From Allobosea sp. TND4EK4 (GTDB taxonomy: Bacteria; Pseudomonadota; Alphaproteobacteria; Rhizobiales; Beijerinckiaceae), in NCBI RefSeq assembly GCF_900156025.1, contig NZ_FTMO01000009.1:61960-125959 (forward strand): DNA of 64,000 nucleotides, given 5' to 3'. The notes beneath the pieces were generated by a model that was not told the DNA's origin, did no database searches, and saw nothing but the letters and a program-made list of their open reading frames with translations. Positions 42,791 to 51,767 of the stretch are shown here, piece after piece; position 1 is the first letter of the stretch, and each line of letters begins with the position of its first letter. The translations under genes were made by a program, and so were the position numbers.

Positions 42791-43515
42791 GAGCGCGTCT
42801 TTCCGACATAGGCCTCGATCACCTGCGGATCGCCCAGTACCTCGTCCGCCGTTCCCTGCTTGAGCAGGCGGCCGCGATTGATCACGACCACGCGTCGCGA
42901 GAAGGCGCGGACGACCTTGAGATTGTGCTCGATGACGAGGAAGGCGACGCCGGCTGCGTTGAGGGCATGGACCATGTCGATGATCTCGCGGACCTCGGTC
43001 TGGTTCAGCCCGGCCATCACCTCGTCGAGCAGCACGATCTGTGGCTTCATCGCCAGTGCGCGGGCGACCTCGAGCCGGCGCCGCTCGCCCAGCGTGAGCG
43101 AGCCCGCACGATCGCCGGCACGCTTCGAAAGCCCCACCATCTCCAGCGCCTCGGCGGCCCGCGCCGCGGCGCCCGGCAGCGAGCGCTCATGCATGAAGGC
43201 GCCGACCATGCCATTCTCGAGCACGCTCATCGAGGTCAGCGTCTGCGAGATCTGGAAGGTGCGGCCGAAGCCGAGCCGTGCCCGCTCGTTCGGCCGCAGG
43301 GAGCCGATGTCGCGGCCTTCGAAGCGCACGGTGCCGCTGGAGGGCTGAAGCTGGCCTGTCAGCAGGTTGAACAGGGTCGTCTTGCCGGCGCCGTTCGGGC
43401 CGATGATGCTGACGATCTCGCCGCGCGAAACCGTGAAGCTGACCTCGTCGACGGCGCGCAGGCCGCCGAAATGGCGCGAGACGTTCTCGATGCCGAGGAA
43501 GGGCGCCGGCGTCAT
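42787..43515 (-). CDS. livG: LivG-type ABC ATPase
   Basis: ATP-binding subunit, 242 residues. It starts [19 protein letters not shown], Walker A is GPNGAGKTT, the Q-loop is [10 protein letters not shown], the signature is [15 protein letters not shown] (Gly-Glu-Arg core, with LTLGE in place of LSGGE), and Walker B is [12 protein letters not shown]. These substitutions are usual for LivG. It overlaps livM and livF by four bases each. Confidence 0.95.
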   Translation of the reverse strand: MTPAPFLGIENVSRHFGGLRAVDEVSFTVSRGEIVSIIGPNGAGKTTLFNLLTGQLQPSSGTVRFEGRDIGSLRPNERARLGFGRTFQISQTLTSMSVLENGMVGAFMHERSLPGAAARAAEALEMVGLSKRAGDRAGSLTLGERRRLEVARALAMKPQIVLLDEVMAGLNQTEVREIIDMVHALNAAGVAFLVIEHNLKVVRAFSRRVVVINRGRLLKQGTADEVLGDPQVIEAYVGKTRS

Positions 43516-44534
43516 GCTCGCGCTCCAAACAGCCTGAGTGCGCCCGCCCGCAATGCGCCCATGACGCCGTGGCGCAGGAACAGCGCCGTCAGCATCAGGA
43601 CGACGCCGAGTACGATGAGATTGGCGCCGGGGACCGAACCGCCGAGCTCGGCGCGCAGGTAGTTTTCCAGTGGCACGATCAGCAGGGCGCCGAGCAACGG
43701 GCCGTAGACGGTGCCGATCCCGCCGATCAGGGCGATGAGCGCGATCTTCACGCCGATGTCGAAAAGCGAGAACAATGTCGGCGGGTCGGCGACGCGGACA
43801 TACATCATATAGAGCACGCCGCCGACGCCGGTCAGCGCGGCGCTGATCGCCATGCCGGTCAGCTTGGTTCGTAGCACGTCGATGCCGGCGGCGAGCGCCG
43901 CGTCCTCGTTGTCGCGCACCGCCTGGAGGGCGTAGCCGAGGCGGCTGCGCGTCACGGCCGCCATCACCAGAAGGCAGATGGCGAGGAAGCCGAGCATCAG
44001 CAGCGCATAGGACATCCGGTCCCGGAAGATCATGTTCTGGACACCGAGCCGGAACGGGATCGAGATGCCGCGCGAGCCGCCGGTGAAGGTGTCGAAATAC
44101 AGTGAAAGCGAGAGCAGGACCTCCGTCATCGCCATGGTCGCGATGGCGAAGAACGGCCCGCGCAGCCGGAAGACGGGCCAGGAGATCAGGGCCCCGAGCA
44201 GCGCCGAGAACACCGCCGCCGGGACGATGGCGAGCCAGGGCGAGATCTGAAGCTTGAGGTAGATGTTCGCGACCGTAAAGGCGCCGATCGCGAAGAACAC
44301 GCTGTGGCCGAGCGAGAACTGGCCGCCCAGCCCACCGATGATGTTCCACGCCGTGGCGAGCCCGGCGAAGAGGAAGGCGGTGGCGAGGATGTTCAGGGTG
44401 AAGCTGTCGCCGGAGAAGACGGCGATCAGGGCGCCGGCCGCGGCGATCACGCCGAGCGTCACCGGCAGCTCGTGCCGGAGCGTCCGGACGCCCGTCCGGG
44501 CAGGCGCGGCGGAGCGGGTGTCAGGATTGCTCAC
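43512..44534 (-). CDS. livM: LivM-type ABC permease
   Basis: Inner-membrane permease, 340 residues, with about ten hydrophobic helices. Typical LivM blocks are [29 protein letters not shown] (in part), [23 protein letters not shown] (in part), and [17 protein letters not shown]. It overlaps livH by 14 bases and livG by four. It forms the channel with LivH. Confidence 0.94.
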   Translation of the reverse strand: MSNPDTRSAAPARTGVRTLRHELPVTLGVIAAAGALIAVFSGDSFTLNILATAFLFAGLATAWNIIGGLGGQFSLGHSVFFAIGAFTVANIYLKLQISPWLAIVPAAVFSALLGALISWPVFRLRGPFFAIATMAMTEVLLSLSLYFDTFTGGSRGISIPFRLGVQNMIFRDRMSYALLMLGFLAICLLVMAAVTRSRLGYALQAVRDNEDAALAAGIDVLRTKLTGMAISAALTGVGGVLYMMYVRVADPPTLFSLFDIGVKIALIALIGGIGTVYGPLLGALLIVPLENYLRAELGGSVPGANLIVLGVVLMLTALFLRHGVMGALRAGALRLFGARA

Positions 44535-45411
44535 GAAGACCCACCTCTTCGGCGCCCGCGACCCCGAACAGGCCGGAGGGGCGGATGATCAGGACGGCGA
44601 TGAAGACCATGAATAGTACGGCGTGCTTCAGCGCGGGATCGAGATAAAACCCCGCAAGCGCCTCGGTGAGGCCGACGATGAAGCCGCCGACATAGGCGCC
44701 GCGCACGCTCCCAAGGCCGCCGAGCACCACGACGGCGAAGGCCGGCATGATGAAGTTCATGCCGATCTGGGGGGACATGGAATAGAGCGGCGAAAGCAGG
44801 CAGCCGGCGAGCCCCGCCAGGGCCGCGCCGACGCCGAAAGTCACCATGTACATCCGCTCGACCGGGATCCCCATCAGCCTGGCGGCCTTGCGGTCCTGCG
44901 CCACGGCGCGGATCGCCTTGCCGGGCATGGTCGCGCGCAGCCACCAGCCGAGGCCGGCGGCCACCACCGTCGCCGCCGCCAGCACGATGATGCGCGCGAG
45001 CGGCATCTGCACGGGTCCGATCGCGATCGTCGTGTCGGAAAGCACGGAGCCGACACTGAAGCTGACGCCGCGCGTCACGGCGAGCACGCTGTTCTCCAGC
45101 ACCATCAGCAGCCCGAAGGTGGCGAAGACCTGCATCATCGGCTCGCCCTGGAGAGGCCGGAGCAGCACCCAATAGACGGCGCAGCCCAGCAGGAAAAGTG
45201 CGGGCACTACGAGGACGGGCGCGAGATAAGGGTCGAGACGCAGCGCCGTCTGCGCGGCAAAGGCGCCGTACATGCCCAGCATCACGAACTCGCCCTGGGC
45301 GAAGTTCACGACGCGGATCACGCCGAAGATCAGGTTCAGGCCGACGCTGACCAGCGCATAGATGCCGCCGAGCAGCAGCCCGATCGCGAGGATGTTCAGG
45401 AATTCGGCCAC
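44521..45411 (-). CDS. livH: LivH-type ABC permease
   Basis: Inner-membrane permease, 296 residues. GIYALVSVGLNLIFGVIRVV and NFAQGEFVMLGMY open the protein, AIRAVAQDRKAARLMGI is the cytoplasmic coupling loop, and VLGGLGSVRGAYVGGFIVG is the late signature. It follows the binding-protein gene after 57 bases that contain a hairpin (45438-45458). Confidence 0.95.
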   Translation of the reverse strand: MAEFLNILAIGLLLGGIYALVSVGLNLIFGVIRVVNFAQGEFVMLGMYGAFAAQTALRLDPYLAPVLVVPALFLLGCAVYWVLLRPLQGEPMMQVFATFGLLMVLENSVLAVTRGVSFSVGSVLSDTTIAIGPVQMPLARIIVLAAATVVAAGLGWWLRATMPGKAIRAVAQDRKAARLMGIPVERMYMVTFGVGAALAGLAGCLLSPLYSMSPQIGMNFIMPAFAVVVLGGLGSVRGAYVGGFIVGLTEALAGFYLDPALKHAVLFMVFIAVLIIRPSGLFGVAGAEEVGLREQS

Positions 45412-45437
45412 GGGCTTCTCCGGGCATAGGGGCGAGA

Positions 45438-45458
45438 AGGGGCCGGCTTGCGGCCCCT
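45438..45458. repeat. Hairpin between binding-protein gene and livH
   Basis: AGGGGCCG and CGGCCCCT pair exactly around a 5-base loop; GCG and CGC just outside can extend the stem with a small bulge. No T run follows. It is in the same position as the palindromes at 956-1068, 13938-13981 and 26442-26575 relative to their binding-protein genes. Confidence 0.6.
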
Positions 45459-45468
45459 CGCTATCGCG

Positions 45469-46695
45469 TCAGGCGCGCGGCAGGTTGACGACGGCGACGC
45501 CTTCGGCCGCCGCCTCGGTCGGGAAGACCGCCTTGACAAGCCCGCCTTGCCACTGCGCGACGACCGGGAGCGCGCGAGTGTTCTGCATCTTGGCGTCGAA
45601 CTTGGCCCCGTAGCCGGTCTCGTAGGTGCCGAGCGGCTTGTCCATCGCGGCGGCCGCCTTGACGACCTTCTCGTAGTCGACGCCGCCCGCGGCCTTCACC
45701 GCCTCGAACAGCATCTTCATCCCGACGAAGGCGTTCATGCCCTGCGGGGCGATCGGGTCGCGGCCGAGCTTGTCGCGGTAGAGCTTCAGGAAGGCGCCGG
45801 CACCGGGCCCGTATTTCTCGCTGACGTCGGGCCTCGGATAGGAGACCACGAAGATGCCTTCGAGATACTCCTTGCCGAGCGCCTCCAGCGTTTCCTTGGT
45901 GTCGCCGACGCCGCACAGCATCATCGCGGCGGGCTTGAAGCCCTGGTCGCGCGCGGCGCGGAGCAGGAGATTGGTGTCCACGACATAGGCCGTGCTGATC
46001 CAGATGTCGGGAGCCGCGTTCTTGGCGCGCAGGATCGAGTCGGTCACGTCGATGGCCCGCGCGCTGTGCGAGCCGACGCCGAAGCCGACCCCGGCCTCCT
46101 TGAGCAGGCGCTGCTGCTCGGTGGCGATCGAGGTGCCATAGGCGGAATCCTCGTGCTCGACCCAGGCCTTGAGGTCCTTGGGCTGCTTGCCGAGCTTGGC
46201 CGCGACGATCTTCAGCGCGCCTTCGACGGCGCGGGAGGCGAATTCGTTGCTGCTCGGGCCGGAGCGAACGAAATTGGGCAGGCCGCGATCTGTGAGGTCG
46301 CGCGCCAGAGCGTTCGTCTCCCAATAGAGCTTGCCGTAGTTCAGCGCGCTTTCGCTGGCCGCGTTCGAGATCGCGGTGACGTAGGTGCCGGCGAGAATAT
46401 CGACCTTGTCGCGCCCGACGAGCTGTTCGATGGCGGCGATGCCCTCCTGCGCCGAGGTCGCGTTGCCGCGCACGATCTGGATCTGGCGGCCGAGCACGCC
46501 TCCCTGGCCGTTGACCCAGTCGGCCGCCAGCTCGTAGCAGCGCGTGACCTCGTCGCCATACTGCGCCATCGCGCCGGAATAGGGGTTGATCGCACCGATC
46601 TTGATCGGGCCACCCTGGGCGAAGGAGCCGCGCGTCCCAGCCATCATCGCCGCACCGGCGACTACGCCTCCGAATTGCCGTCTCGTCAGCTTCAT
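45469..46695 (-). CDS. Branched-chain amino-acid type ABC substrate-binding protein (possible Tat signal)
   Basis: Binding protein of the LivFGHM system encoded next, 408 residues. The N-terminus MKLTRRQFGGVVAGAAMMAG has twin arginines in a TRRQFGG context and a weakly hydrophobic core, which favours Tat export; the mature part begins near QGGPIKIGAINPYSGAM. Family blocks include LAADWVNGQGGVLGRQIQIV and SALNYGKLYWETNALARDL. It lies 39 bases behind hyuB and heads the transporter part of the long minus-strand operon. Confidence 0.93.
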   Translation of the reverse strand: MKLTRRQFGGVVAGAAMMAGTRGSFAQGGPIKIGAINPYSGAMAQYGDEVTRCYELAADWVNGQGGVLGRQIQIVRGNATSAQEGIAAIEQLVGRDKVDILAGTYVTAISNAASESALNYGKLYWETNALARDLTDRGLPNFVRSGPSSNEFASRAVEGALKIVAAKLGKQPKDLKAWVEHEDSAYGTSIATEQQRLLKEAGVGFGVGSHSARAIDVTDSILRAKNAAPDIWISTAYVVDTNLLLRAARDQGFKPAAMMLCGVGDTKETLEALGKEYLEGIFVVSYPRPDVSEKYGPGAGAFLKLYRDKLGRDPIAPQGMNAFVGMKMLFEAVKAAGGVDYEKVVKAAAAMDKPLGTYETGYGAKFDAKMQNTRALPVVAQWQGGLVKAVFPTEAAAEGVAVVNLPRA

Positions 46696-46734
46696 CTCAT
46701 CCTCCCTCGTGATTGTTTTTATCTGTTCTGTCGT

Positions 46735-48504
46735 TCAGCCGGCCCGGCGCCGGTCCGGCCTCATGCCGCTTCGTCTCGCCCGGCTTCGCTCCGGGTCGAG
46801 GGTGAAGACGGGCCGGCCGTCGATGCTGCGTGTCGTCGCGATCGCGACGCCGTAGACGGCCTCGGCCGCCGCCTTGTCGATCAACCCGGCGTTGAGGTCG
46901 GTCTCGACCGCGGCGAGGTCGCGCTCGAGCGGGTCGCCGAAGCCGCCGCCGCCGGGCGAGCCGAGATGGAAGCTGTCGCCGGCCGCGAAGGGGATCTTCT
47001 CGGCCTTGCTGCGCATCGGCGGGACCCAGCTCCTGCCGCCGGTCGTGAGGACGACGCTGTTGGTGGCCGCCGGGCCACCGCCCTGGACGCCGAAGGGCGC
47101 ATGATCGACGCGGTCGCCGAGGATCGAGATCACCGTGTCGGTCAGGGTCTCGATGGCGTAGTCGGAGCCGCAGCCGCCGCGGTGCCGGCCGGCGCCGCCC
47201 GAGCCTTCGCGGATCGCGTAATGCCCGAAGCGGACAGGGTAGCGATGCTCCGACATCTCGACCGACATGAACTTGGCCATCGAGCCCGGCGGCGTGCCGT
47301 TGATCAGCCCGTCCGAGTCCCGGCTTGCGCCATAACCGCCGGGATAGGGATAGACGGCGACGAAGTACTTGCCGGTGTCGGGATGCCGGCCGGAGACGGT
47401 CGCCACACCGGTGGTGCCGAAGGGGGCGGCCGGCGTCTGGTCCGGAATAGCCTGCGCCAGCGCGCCGAAGACGACATCGACGATGCGCTGGGTGACGTCG
47501 GTGGTTCCGCCGACGGCGGAGGGATACTCGGCCGCCAGGATGCATCGGCGCGGGATGACGAAGCGCGTCGGCCGGAAGGCGCCGCCATTCACCGGGACCT
47601 CCGGGAAGATGTGCTTCAGCGCCACGAAGCACAGCGAGCGCGTCGTCGCGTCCGAGATATTCATCGGTCCCGTCGCTGCGCCGGATGTGCCGGTGAAATC
47701 GAAGACGAGGTCCGAGCCTTCGACCGTGATCACCAGCGTGACGGCGAGGGGCTCGTCGACCACGCCGTCATTGTCGAAATAATCGGTGATGGCGTAGGTG
47801 CCGTCCGGGATTTCGGCGATATAGGAGCGCATCTCCGCCTCGGACCGGCGCATCATCTCGTCGATGCAGTCCTTCAGCGTGGCGACGCCGTAGCGCGCGA
47901 CGAGGTCGTCGAGCCCGCGCCGGCCGAGCGCGAAGACGTTGGTCATCGCCGCGAGATCGCCGAGCAGCTGCTGCGGCAACCGGACATTGGCGGTGATCAT
48001 CGCCACCACCGCATCGTTGCGCCGGCCTTCCTCGTAGAGGCGCAGCGGCGGGATGATCATCCCTTCCTGATGGATCTCGCGCGCCGTGGGCGCCCAGCCG
48101 CCCGGAACGCTGCCGCCCATATCCATCCAGTGGCCGGTATTGGCGAAGAGCGCGAAAAGCTTGCCGTCGACGAAATGCGGCGCGACGAGAATGACGTCGT
48201 TGAGATGCGTGCCGCTGAGATAGGGATCGTTGGTGATCCAGATGTCGCCGGGCCGGAAGCCGCCGGCTTGTTCTGCGATCGGGATCAGGCGCTGCACGGT
48301 GAACTGCATGTTCGCCAGGAACATCGGCAGGCCGTAGCCGCCCTGCGCGATCGTCTCGCCCGTCACCGGGTCGTAGAGCCCGTGTGCGCAGTCGTTCGTC
48401 TCGGAGATGATCGGGGAGAGCGCGGCGCGGATGAGATGGAGGTCCATCTCGTCGGCGATCTGTTCGAGGGCGCCGCGAACGACGGCGAGCGTCACCGGAT
48501 CCAT
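46735..48504 (-). CDS. hyuB: Hydantoinase B/oxoprolinase-family protein
   Basis: Protein of 589 residues, the HyuB half of an ATP-dependent hydantoinase/oxoprolinase or ketone-carboxylase-type enzyme. It opens DPVTLAVVRGALEQIADEMD and has SETNDCAHGLYDP, ITNDPYLSGTHLNDV, and the GGCGSDYAIETLTD region of the family. It is one base away from hyuA and the two must act together. Relatives of the pair open cyclic amides or carboxylate acetone and acetophenone using ATP; no gamma-type subunit of acetone carboxylase is seen here. Confidence 0.9.
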   Translation of the reverse strand: MDPVTLAVVRGALEQIADEMDLHLIRAALSPIISETNDCAHGLYDPVTGETIAQGGYGLPMFLANMQFTVQRLIPIAEQAGGFRPGDIWITNDPYLSGTHLNDVILVAPHFVDGKLFALFANTGHWMDMGGSVPGGWAPTAREIHQEGMIIPPLRLYEEGRRNDAVVAMITANVRLPQQLLGDLAAMTNVFALGRRGLDDLVARYGVATLKDCIDEMMRRSEAEMRSYIAEIPDGTYAITDYFDNDGVVDEPLAVTLVITVEGSDLVFDFTGTSGAATGPMNISDATTRSLCFVALKHIFPEVPVNGGAFRPTRFVIPRRCILAAEYPSAVGGTTDVTQRIVDVVFGALAQAIPDQTPAAPFGTTGVATVSGRHPDTGKYFVAVYPYPGGYGASRDSDGLINGTPPGSMAKFMSVEMSEHRYPVRFGHYAIREGSGGAGRHRGGCGSDYAIETLTDTVISILGDRVDHAPFGVQGGGPAATNSVVLTTGGRSWVPPMRSKAEKIPFAAGDSFHLGSPGGGGFGDPLERDLAAVETDLNAGLIDKAAAEAVYGVAIATTRSIDGRPVFTLDPERSRARRSGMRPDRRRAG

Positions 48505-48505
48505 C

Positions 48506-50524
48506 TCAGGCCACCTCGATCAGGATGTTGCCGTAGGCGTCGACCCGCCCGTGCATGCCCGGCTCGACGACGCTGGTCGTGTCGGCCTGCTCGATGATCG
48601 CGGGCCCGTCGAAGGTCATGCCGGGTGCGAGCTCGGTGCGGTCGTAGATCGGCGTGGTCATCCAGCCGCCGAAATAGACCTCACGGCTGGCCTTCGACGG
48701 CGCGGGGCGCGGCTGGAGCGGGCTCGGGCGGATTTCCGGCTTGGCGCGCACGCCTTGGACCGAGGTCTTCAGGCTGACGATCACGACGGGGATGTCGCCA
48801 AGCGTGTTGCCGTATTCGCGGCGGTATACCTCCTCGAAGGCCTCGATCATCCGGGCATGGTCCCAGGAGGGGTCGACGACCGCTCGCAGCGTGTGGATCT
48901 GCCCGAGATAGGACATTTCGGCGGCATGGCCGACCACGACGCTGTCCAGCGGCGTGCGGCTGGCGGACAGCCTGGCTTCGCCGTCCCGGCGCTGCCCGGT
49001 CAGCACGTCGCGCACGACGCCGGGCGCGATGTCGGAGAGGGGCTTTTCGACCGTCTGCGACAGGTCGTAGCGCAGATCGGCGACGGCGCAGCCGAGCGCG
49101 CAGAGGACGCCGGGATGAGGCGGCAGCAGCATGGTGCGGATGCCGACCTCGCGCATGATCGCCGCCCCGTGCAGAGGCCCGGCACCACCGAAAGCGACGA
49201 GCGCGAAGGCGCGCGGATCATGCCCCTGCTCGACGCTGAGGAGCCGGGTTCGCCGCGCCATGACGTGGTTGACGATGGTGAGGATTGCTTCAGCCGTCTG
49301 CTCGATCCCGAGGCCGAGAGGCTCGCCCAGCGCCTGCATCGCGGCGCGCGCTTCCTCAATGTCGAGGCGGGCGAGATGCTTCATGCCGATCGGCTGGTCC
49401 GCATTGATCCGGCCCAGCACGGCGTTGGCGTCGGTGACTGTCGGCTCGGTGCCGCCGCGGCCGAAGCAGACCGGGCCCGGCACCGCGCCGGCGCTGCGCG
49501 GCCCGACCTGCAGGATGCCGCCGCGGTCGACATAGGCGATCGAGCCACCGCCGGCGCCGATCGTGTGCACGTCGATCATCGGCAGGCGCAGGGGGATGCG
49601 GAAATCGAGCTCGGTGGTCTCGGCGATGCGCGGGGCGCCGTTGACCACCACGGCGACGTCGTAGCTGGTGCCGCCCATGTCGCCGGTGATGACATGGGTG
49701 AAGCCGGCCTCGGCCGCGAGCTTGGCCGCCGCCATCACGCCGGCGGCGGGGCCGGAGCGGACGATGTTGGCGGCGCGCTCGTGAAGCTGCCCGAGCGGGA
49801 TCAGCCCGCCATTCGACTGCATGACCAGCGTCTGGCGCCTGAATCCGAGCTCTTGCAGCTTGCCGGTGAGATTGCGGGCGTAGCGCGAGACGAGCGGCTG
49901 CAGATAGGCCTGCACGGTCGCCGTGCTGGTGCGCTCGAATTCGTAATATTCGCGCACCACGTCGCTGGAGATCACAACCTCCCAGTTCGGATTGGCTGCC
50001 TTCAGGATGTCGCGTGCACGCTGCTCATGGGCGGGGTTGGCATAGGCGTGGAGGAAGGAGACGATGACGGCGTCGATCTCTTCCTGCGCCAGCGCCTCGG
50101 CGAGCCGGGCGAGAGCGGCTTGGTCGAGCGGTGTCAGCACCGCGCCGCGATGATCGAGCCGCTCCTCCACCTCCCAGCGCATGGCGCGCGGGATCAGCGG
50201 CTGCTGCAAGCCGGTGAGGCCGTACATGCGCTGCCGGTCGCGGCGGCCGAGTTCGAGGATGTCGCGGAAGCCGGCGGTGGTGATCAGCGCGCAGCGTGCG
50301 CCGCGGCGTTCGATCACCGCGTTGGTCGCGATGGTCGTGCCGTGCAGGATGACGTCGAGCGACGCCGGCGCGACATTCGCCGCCTTCAGCGCGTCGATGA
50401 GCCCACGGCTTGGATCGTCCGGGGTCGAGGGGACCTTGAGCACGGCGTCCACGCCCAGCCCGTCGGCCGAATAGAACAGGTCGGTGAAGGTGCCGCCGAC
50501 GTCGATTCCGACAATGCCGCCCAT
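48506..50524 (-). CDS. hyuA: Hydantoinase A/oxoprolinase-family protein
   Basis: ATP-binding half of the HyuAB enzyme, 672 residues. The ASKHA nucleotide site shows MGGIVGIDVGGTFTDLFYS at the start, HGTTIATNAVIERRG near residue 60-75, ITGDMGGTSYDVAVV and IGAGGGSIAYVDRGG. ATG 50524 begins exactly at the family start; the frame upstream overlaps the CoA-transferase gene. It is the fourth gene of the operon that starts with the phosphotransferase gene at 54140. The substrate is unknown; a ring amide or a ketone are both possible. Confidence 0.9.
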   Translation of the reverse strand: MGGIVGIDVGGTFTDLFYSADGLGVDAVLKVPSTPDDPSRGLIDALKAANVAPASLDVILHGTTIATNAVIERRGARCALITTAGFRDILELGRRDRQRMYGLTGLQQPLIPRAMRWEVEERLDHRGAVLTPLDQAALARLAEALAQEEIDAVIVSFLHAYANPAHEQRARDILKAANPNWEVVISSDVVREYYEFERTSTATVQAYLQPLVSRYARNLTGKLQELGFRRQTLVMQSNGGLIPLGQLHERAANIVRSGPAAGVMAAAKLAAEAGFTHVITGDMGGTSYDVAVVVNGAPRIAETTELDFRIPLRLPMIDVHTIGAGGGSIAYVDRGGILQVGPRSAGAVPGPVCFGRGGTEPTVTDANAVLGRINADQPIGMKHLARLDIEEARAAMQALGEPLGLGIEQTAEAILTIVNHVMARRTRLLSVEQGHDPRAFALVAFGGAGPLHGAAIMREVGIRTMLLPPHPGVLCALGCAVADLRYDLSQTVEKPLSDIAPGVVRDVLTGQRRDGEARLSASRTPLDSVVVGHAAEMSYLGQIHTLRAVVDPSWDHARMIEAFEEVYRREYGNTLGDIPVVIVSLKTSVQGVRAKPEIRPSPLQPRPAPSKASREVYFGGWMTTPIYDRTELAPGMTFDGPAIIEQADTTSVVEPGMHGRVDAYGNILIEVA

Positions 50525-50525
50525 C

Positions 50526-51767
50526 TCAGTCTCCGATCTTGGCCGCCGCGCGGGGCGCTGCGGCGGAAGAATCGTGCTGATTCCGGCCCAGCCGCTCGCG
50601 CAGGACGATGGCGGTGTCGGCGCCGAGCGCGTGGCTGGGCTCCAGCGTGAGGCGCGGCACGCCGGCATAGCGCAAAGGCGAATGCTGAACGACGATGCGG
50701 CCCAGCTCCGGATGGTCCTGCCATTGCAGCGAACCGCGCGCATGCATGTTGGGGTCGTTCACGACCTCTTCCAGATCACGCACAGGTGCGCAGGGCACCT
50801 TGTTGGCCATCAGTGCCTGGAAGGCCTCTTCCTTGGTGCGGTGGCTCGTCCAATCGGAGACCAGGGCGTCGACCTCGTCCATCAGCGCGACGCGTTGCTT
50901 GAGGCCGGAGAAGCGCGGATCCTCGGCGAGCTCGGGCCGCTCCATGGTGTTGACGAGGGAGCGCCAATGGATGTCGCCGACGCAGATGATCGCGATCCAG
51001 CCGTCGCTCGTCGGATAGACGTTGTAGGGGGACTCCGCGAGCCCGCCATGGCGGTTGCCGGTGCGGGGCGGCGGCGGGCTCTTGGCATCGCGCTGGCCCC
51101 AATGCATGCCGAGGCTGGAGCTGAGCGCGGGATAGACCGCATCCTGCATCGCGACCTCGAGCCGCCGCGCCACGCCCGTCCGCTCGCGCTCGAAGAGCGC
51201 GGTCGCGATCGCGCCGTAGAGATGGACCCCCGCGAAGAAGTCACAGAGCGCCGGGCCGGCCTTCACTGGCGGCCGGTCTGGATAGCCCGTCGTGCTCATC
51301 ACGCCCGCCATCGCCTGGACGGTGAGGTCCATCGCCGGATAGCTCCGGTAGGGGCCGTCGCTGCCGAAGCCCGAGCTGGAGGCATAGATCAGCCGAGGAT
51401 TCAGCCCCTGCAGGATGTCGGCACCGAGTTCGAGCCGGTCCATCGTGCCCGGCGCGAAGTTCTCGACCAGCACGTCGGCGTCCCTGATTAGATCGCGCAG
51501 GGTCGCCTTGCCCTCGGCGCTCTTGAGGTCGAGCACGATGCATTGCTTGCAGCCGTTCAGCATGGCGAAGGGCAGGGCCGCCCCGCCGACGACGCCGCGC
51601 CGGCGCAGCGGCTCGCCGCCGGGCGGCTCGACCTTGATCACGGTCGCGCCGGCCGCCGCCATCAGGAAGGTCGCGTAGGGGCCGTTGTAGATCTGGCTGA
51701 GATCGACGACGACGATGCCGTCGAGCGGCTGGCGCGCCGGATCGGGGGGCTGGTCGAGCGGATTCAC
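50526..51767 (-). CDS. Class III CoA-transferase (CaiB/BaiF family)
   Basis: Protein of 413 residues. It opens with GIVVVDLSQIYNGPYATFLMA, has KVEPPGGEPLR, the catalytic aspartate in PAMDLTVQAMAGVM, and GGLAESPYNVYPTSDGW. The enzyme transfers CoA between carboxylic acids, activating a substrate for the acyl-CoA steps. GTG 51767 is chosen because it overlaps the stop of the preceding gene as GTGA and fits the family start; the frame is open to 51824. It would feed the dehydrogenase, hydratase and lyase encoded on the other strand. Confidence 0.9.
   Translation of the reverse strand: MNPLDQPPDPARQPLDGIVVVDLSQIYNGPYATFLMAAAGATVIKVEPPGGEPLRRRGVVGGAALPFAMLNGCKQCIVLDLKSAEGKATLRDLIRDADVLVENFAPGTMDRLELGADILQGLNPRLIYASSSGFGSDGPYRSYPAMDLTVQAMAGVMSTTGYPDRPPVKAGPALCDFFAGVHLYGAIATALFERERTGVARRLEVAMQDAVYPALSSSLGMHWGQRDAKSPPPPRTGNRHGGLAESPYNVYPTSDGWIAIICVGDIHWRSLVNTMERPELAEDPRFSGLKQRVALMDEVDALVSDWTSHRTKEEAFQALMANKVPCAPVRDLEEVVNDPNMHARGSLQWQDHPELGRIVVQHSPLRYAGVPRLTLEPSHALGADTAIVLRERLGRNQHDSSAAAPRAAAKIGD

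Noticed and set aside
45448..50650. Very long open frames on the plus strand opposite the binding-protein, hyuB and hyuA genes
   Set aside because: They mirror the codons of well-supported minus-strand genes, are rich in Arg, Gly, Ala and Asp, and have no domain pattern. High GC at third positions keeps the antisense frame open.
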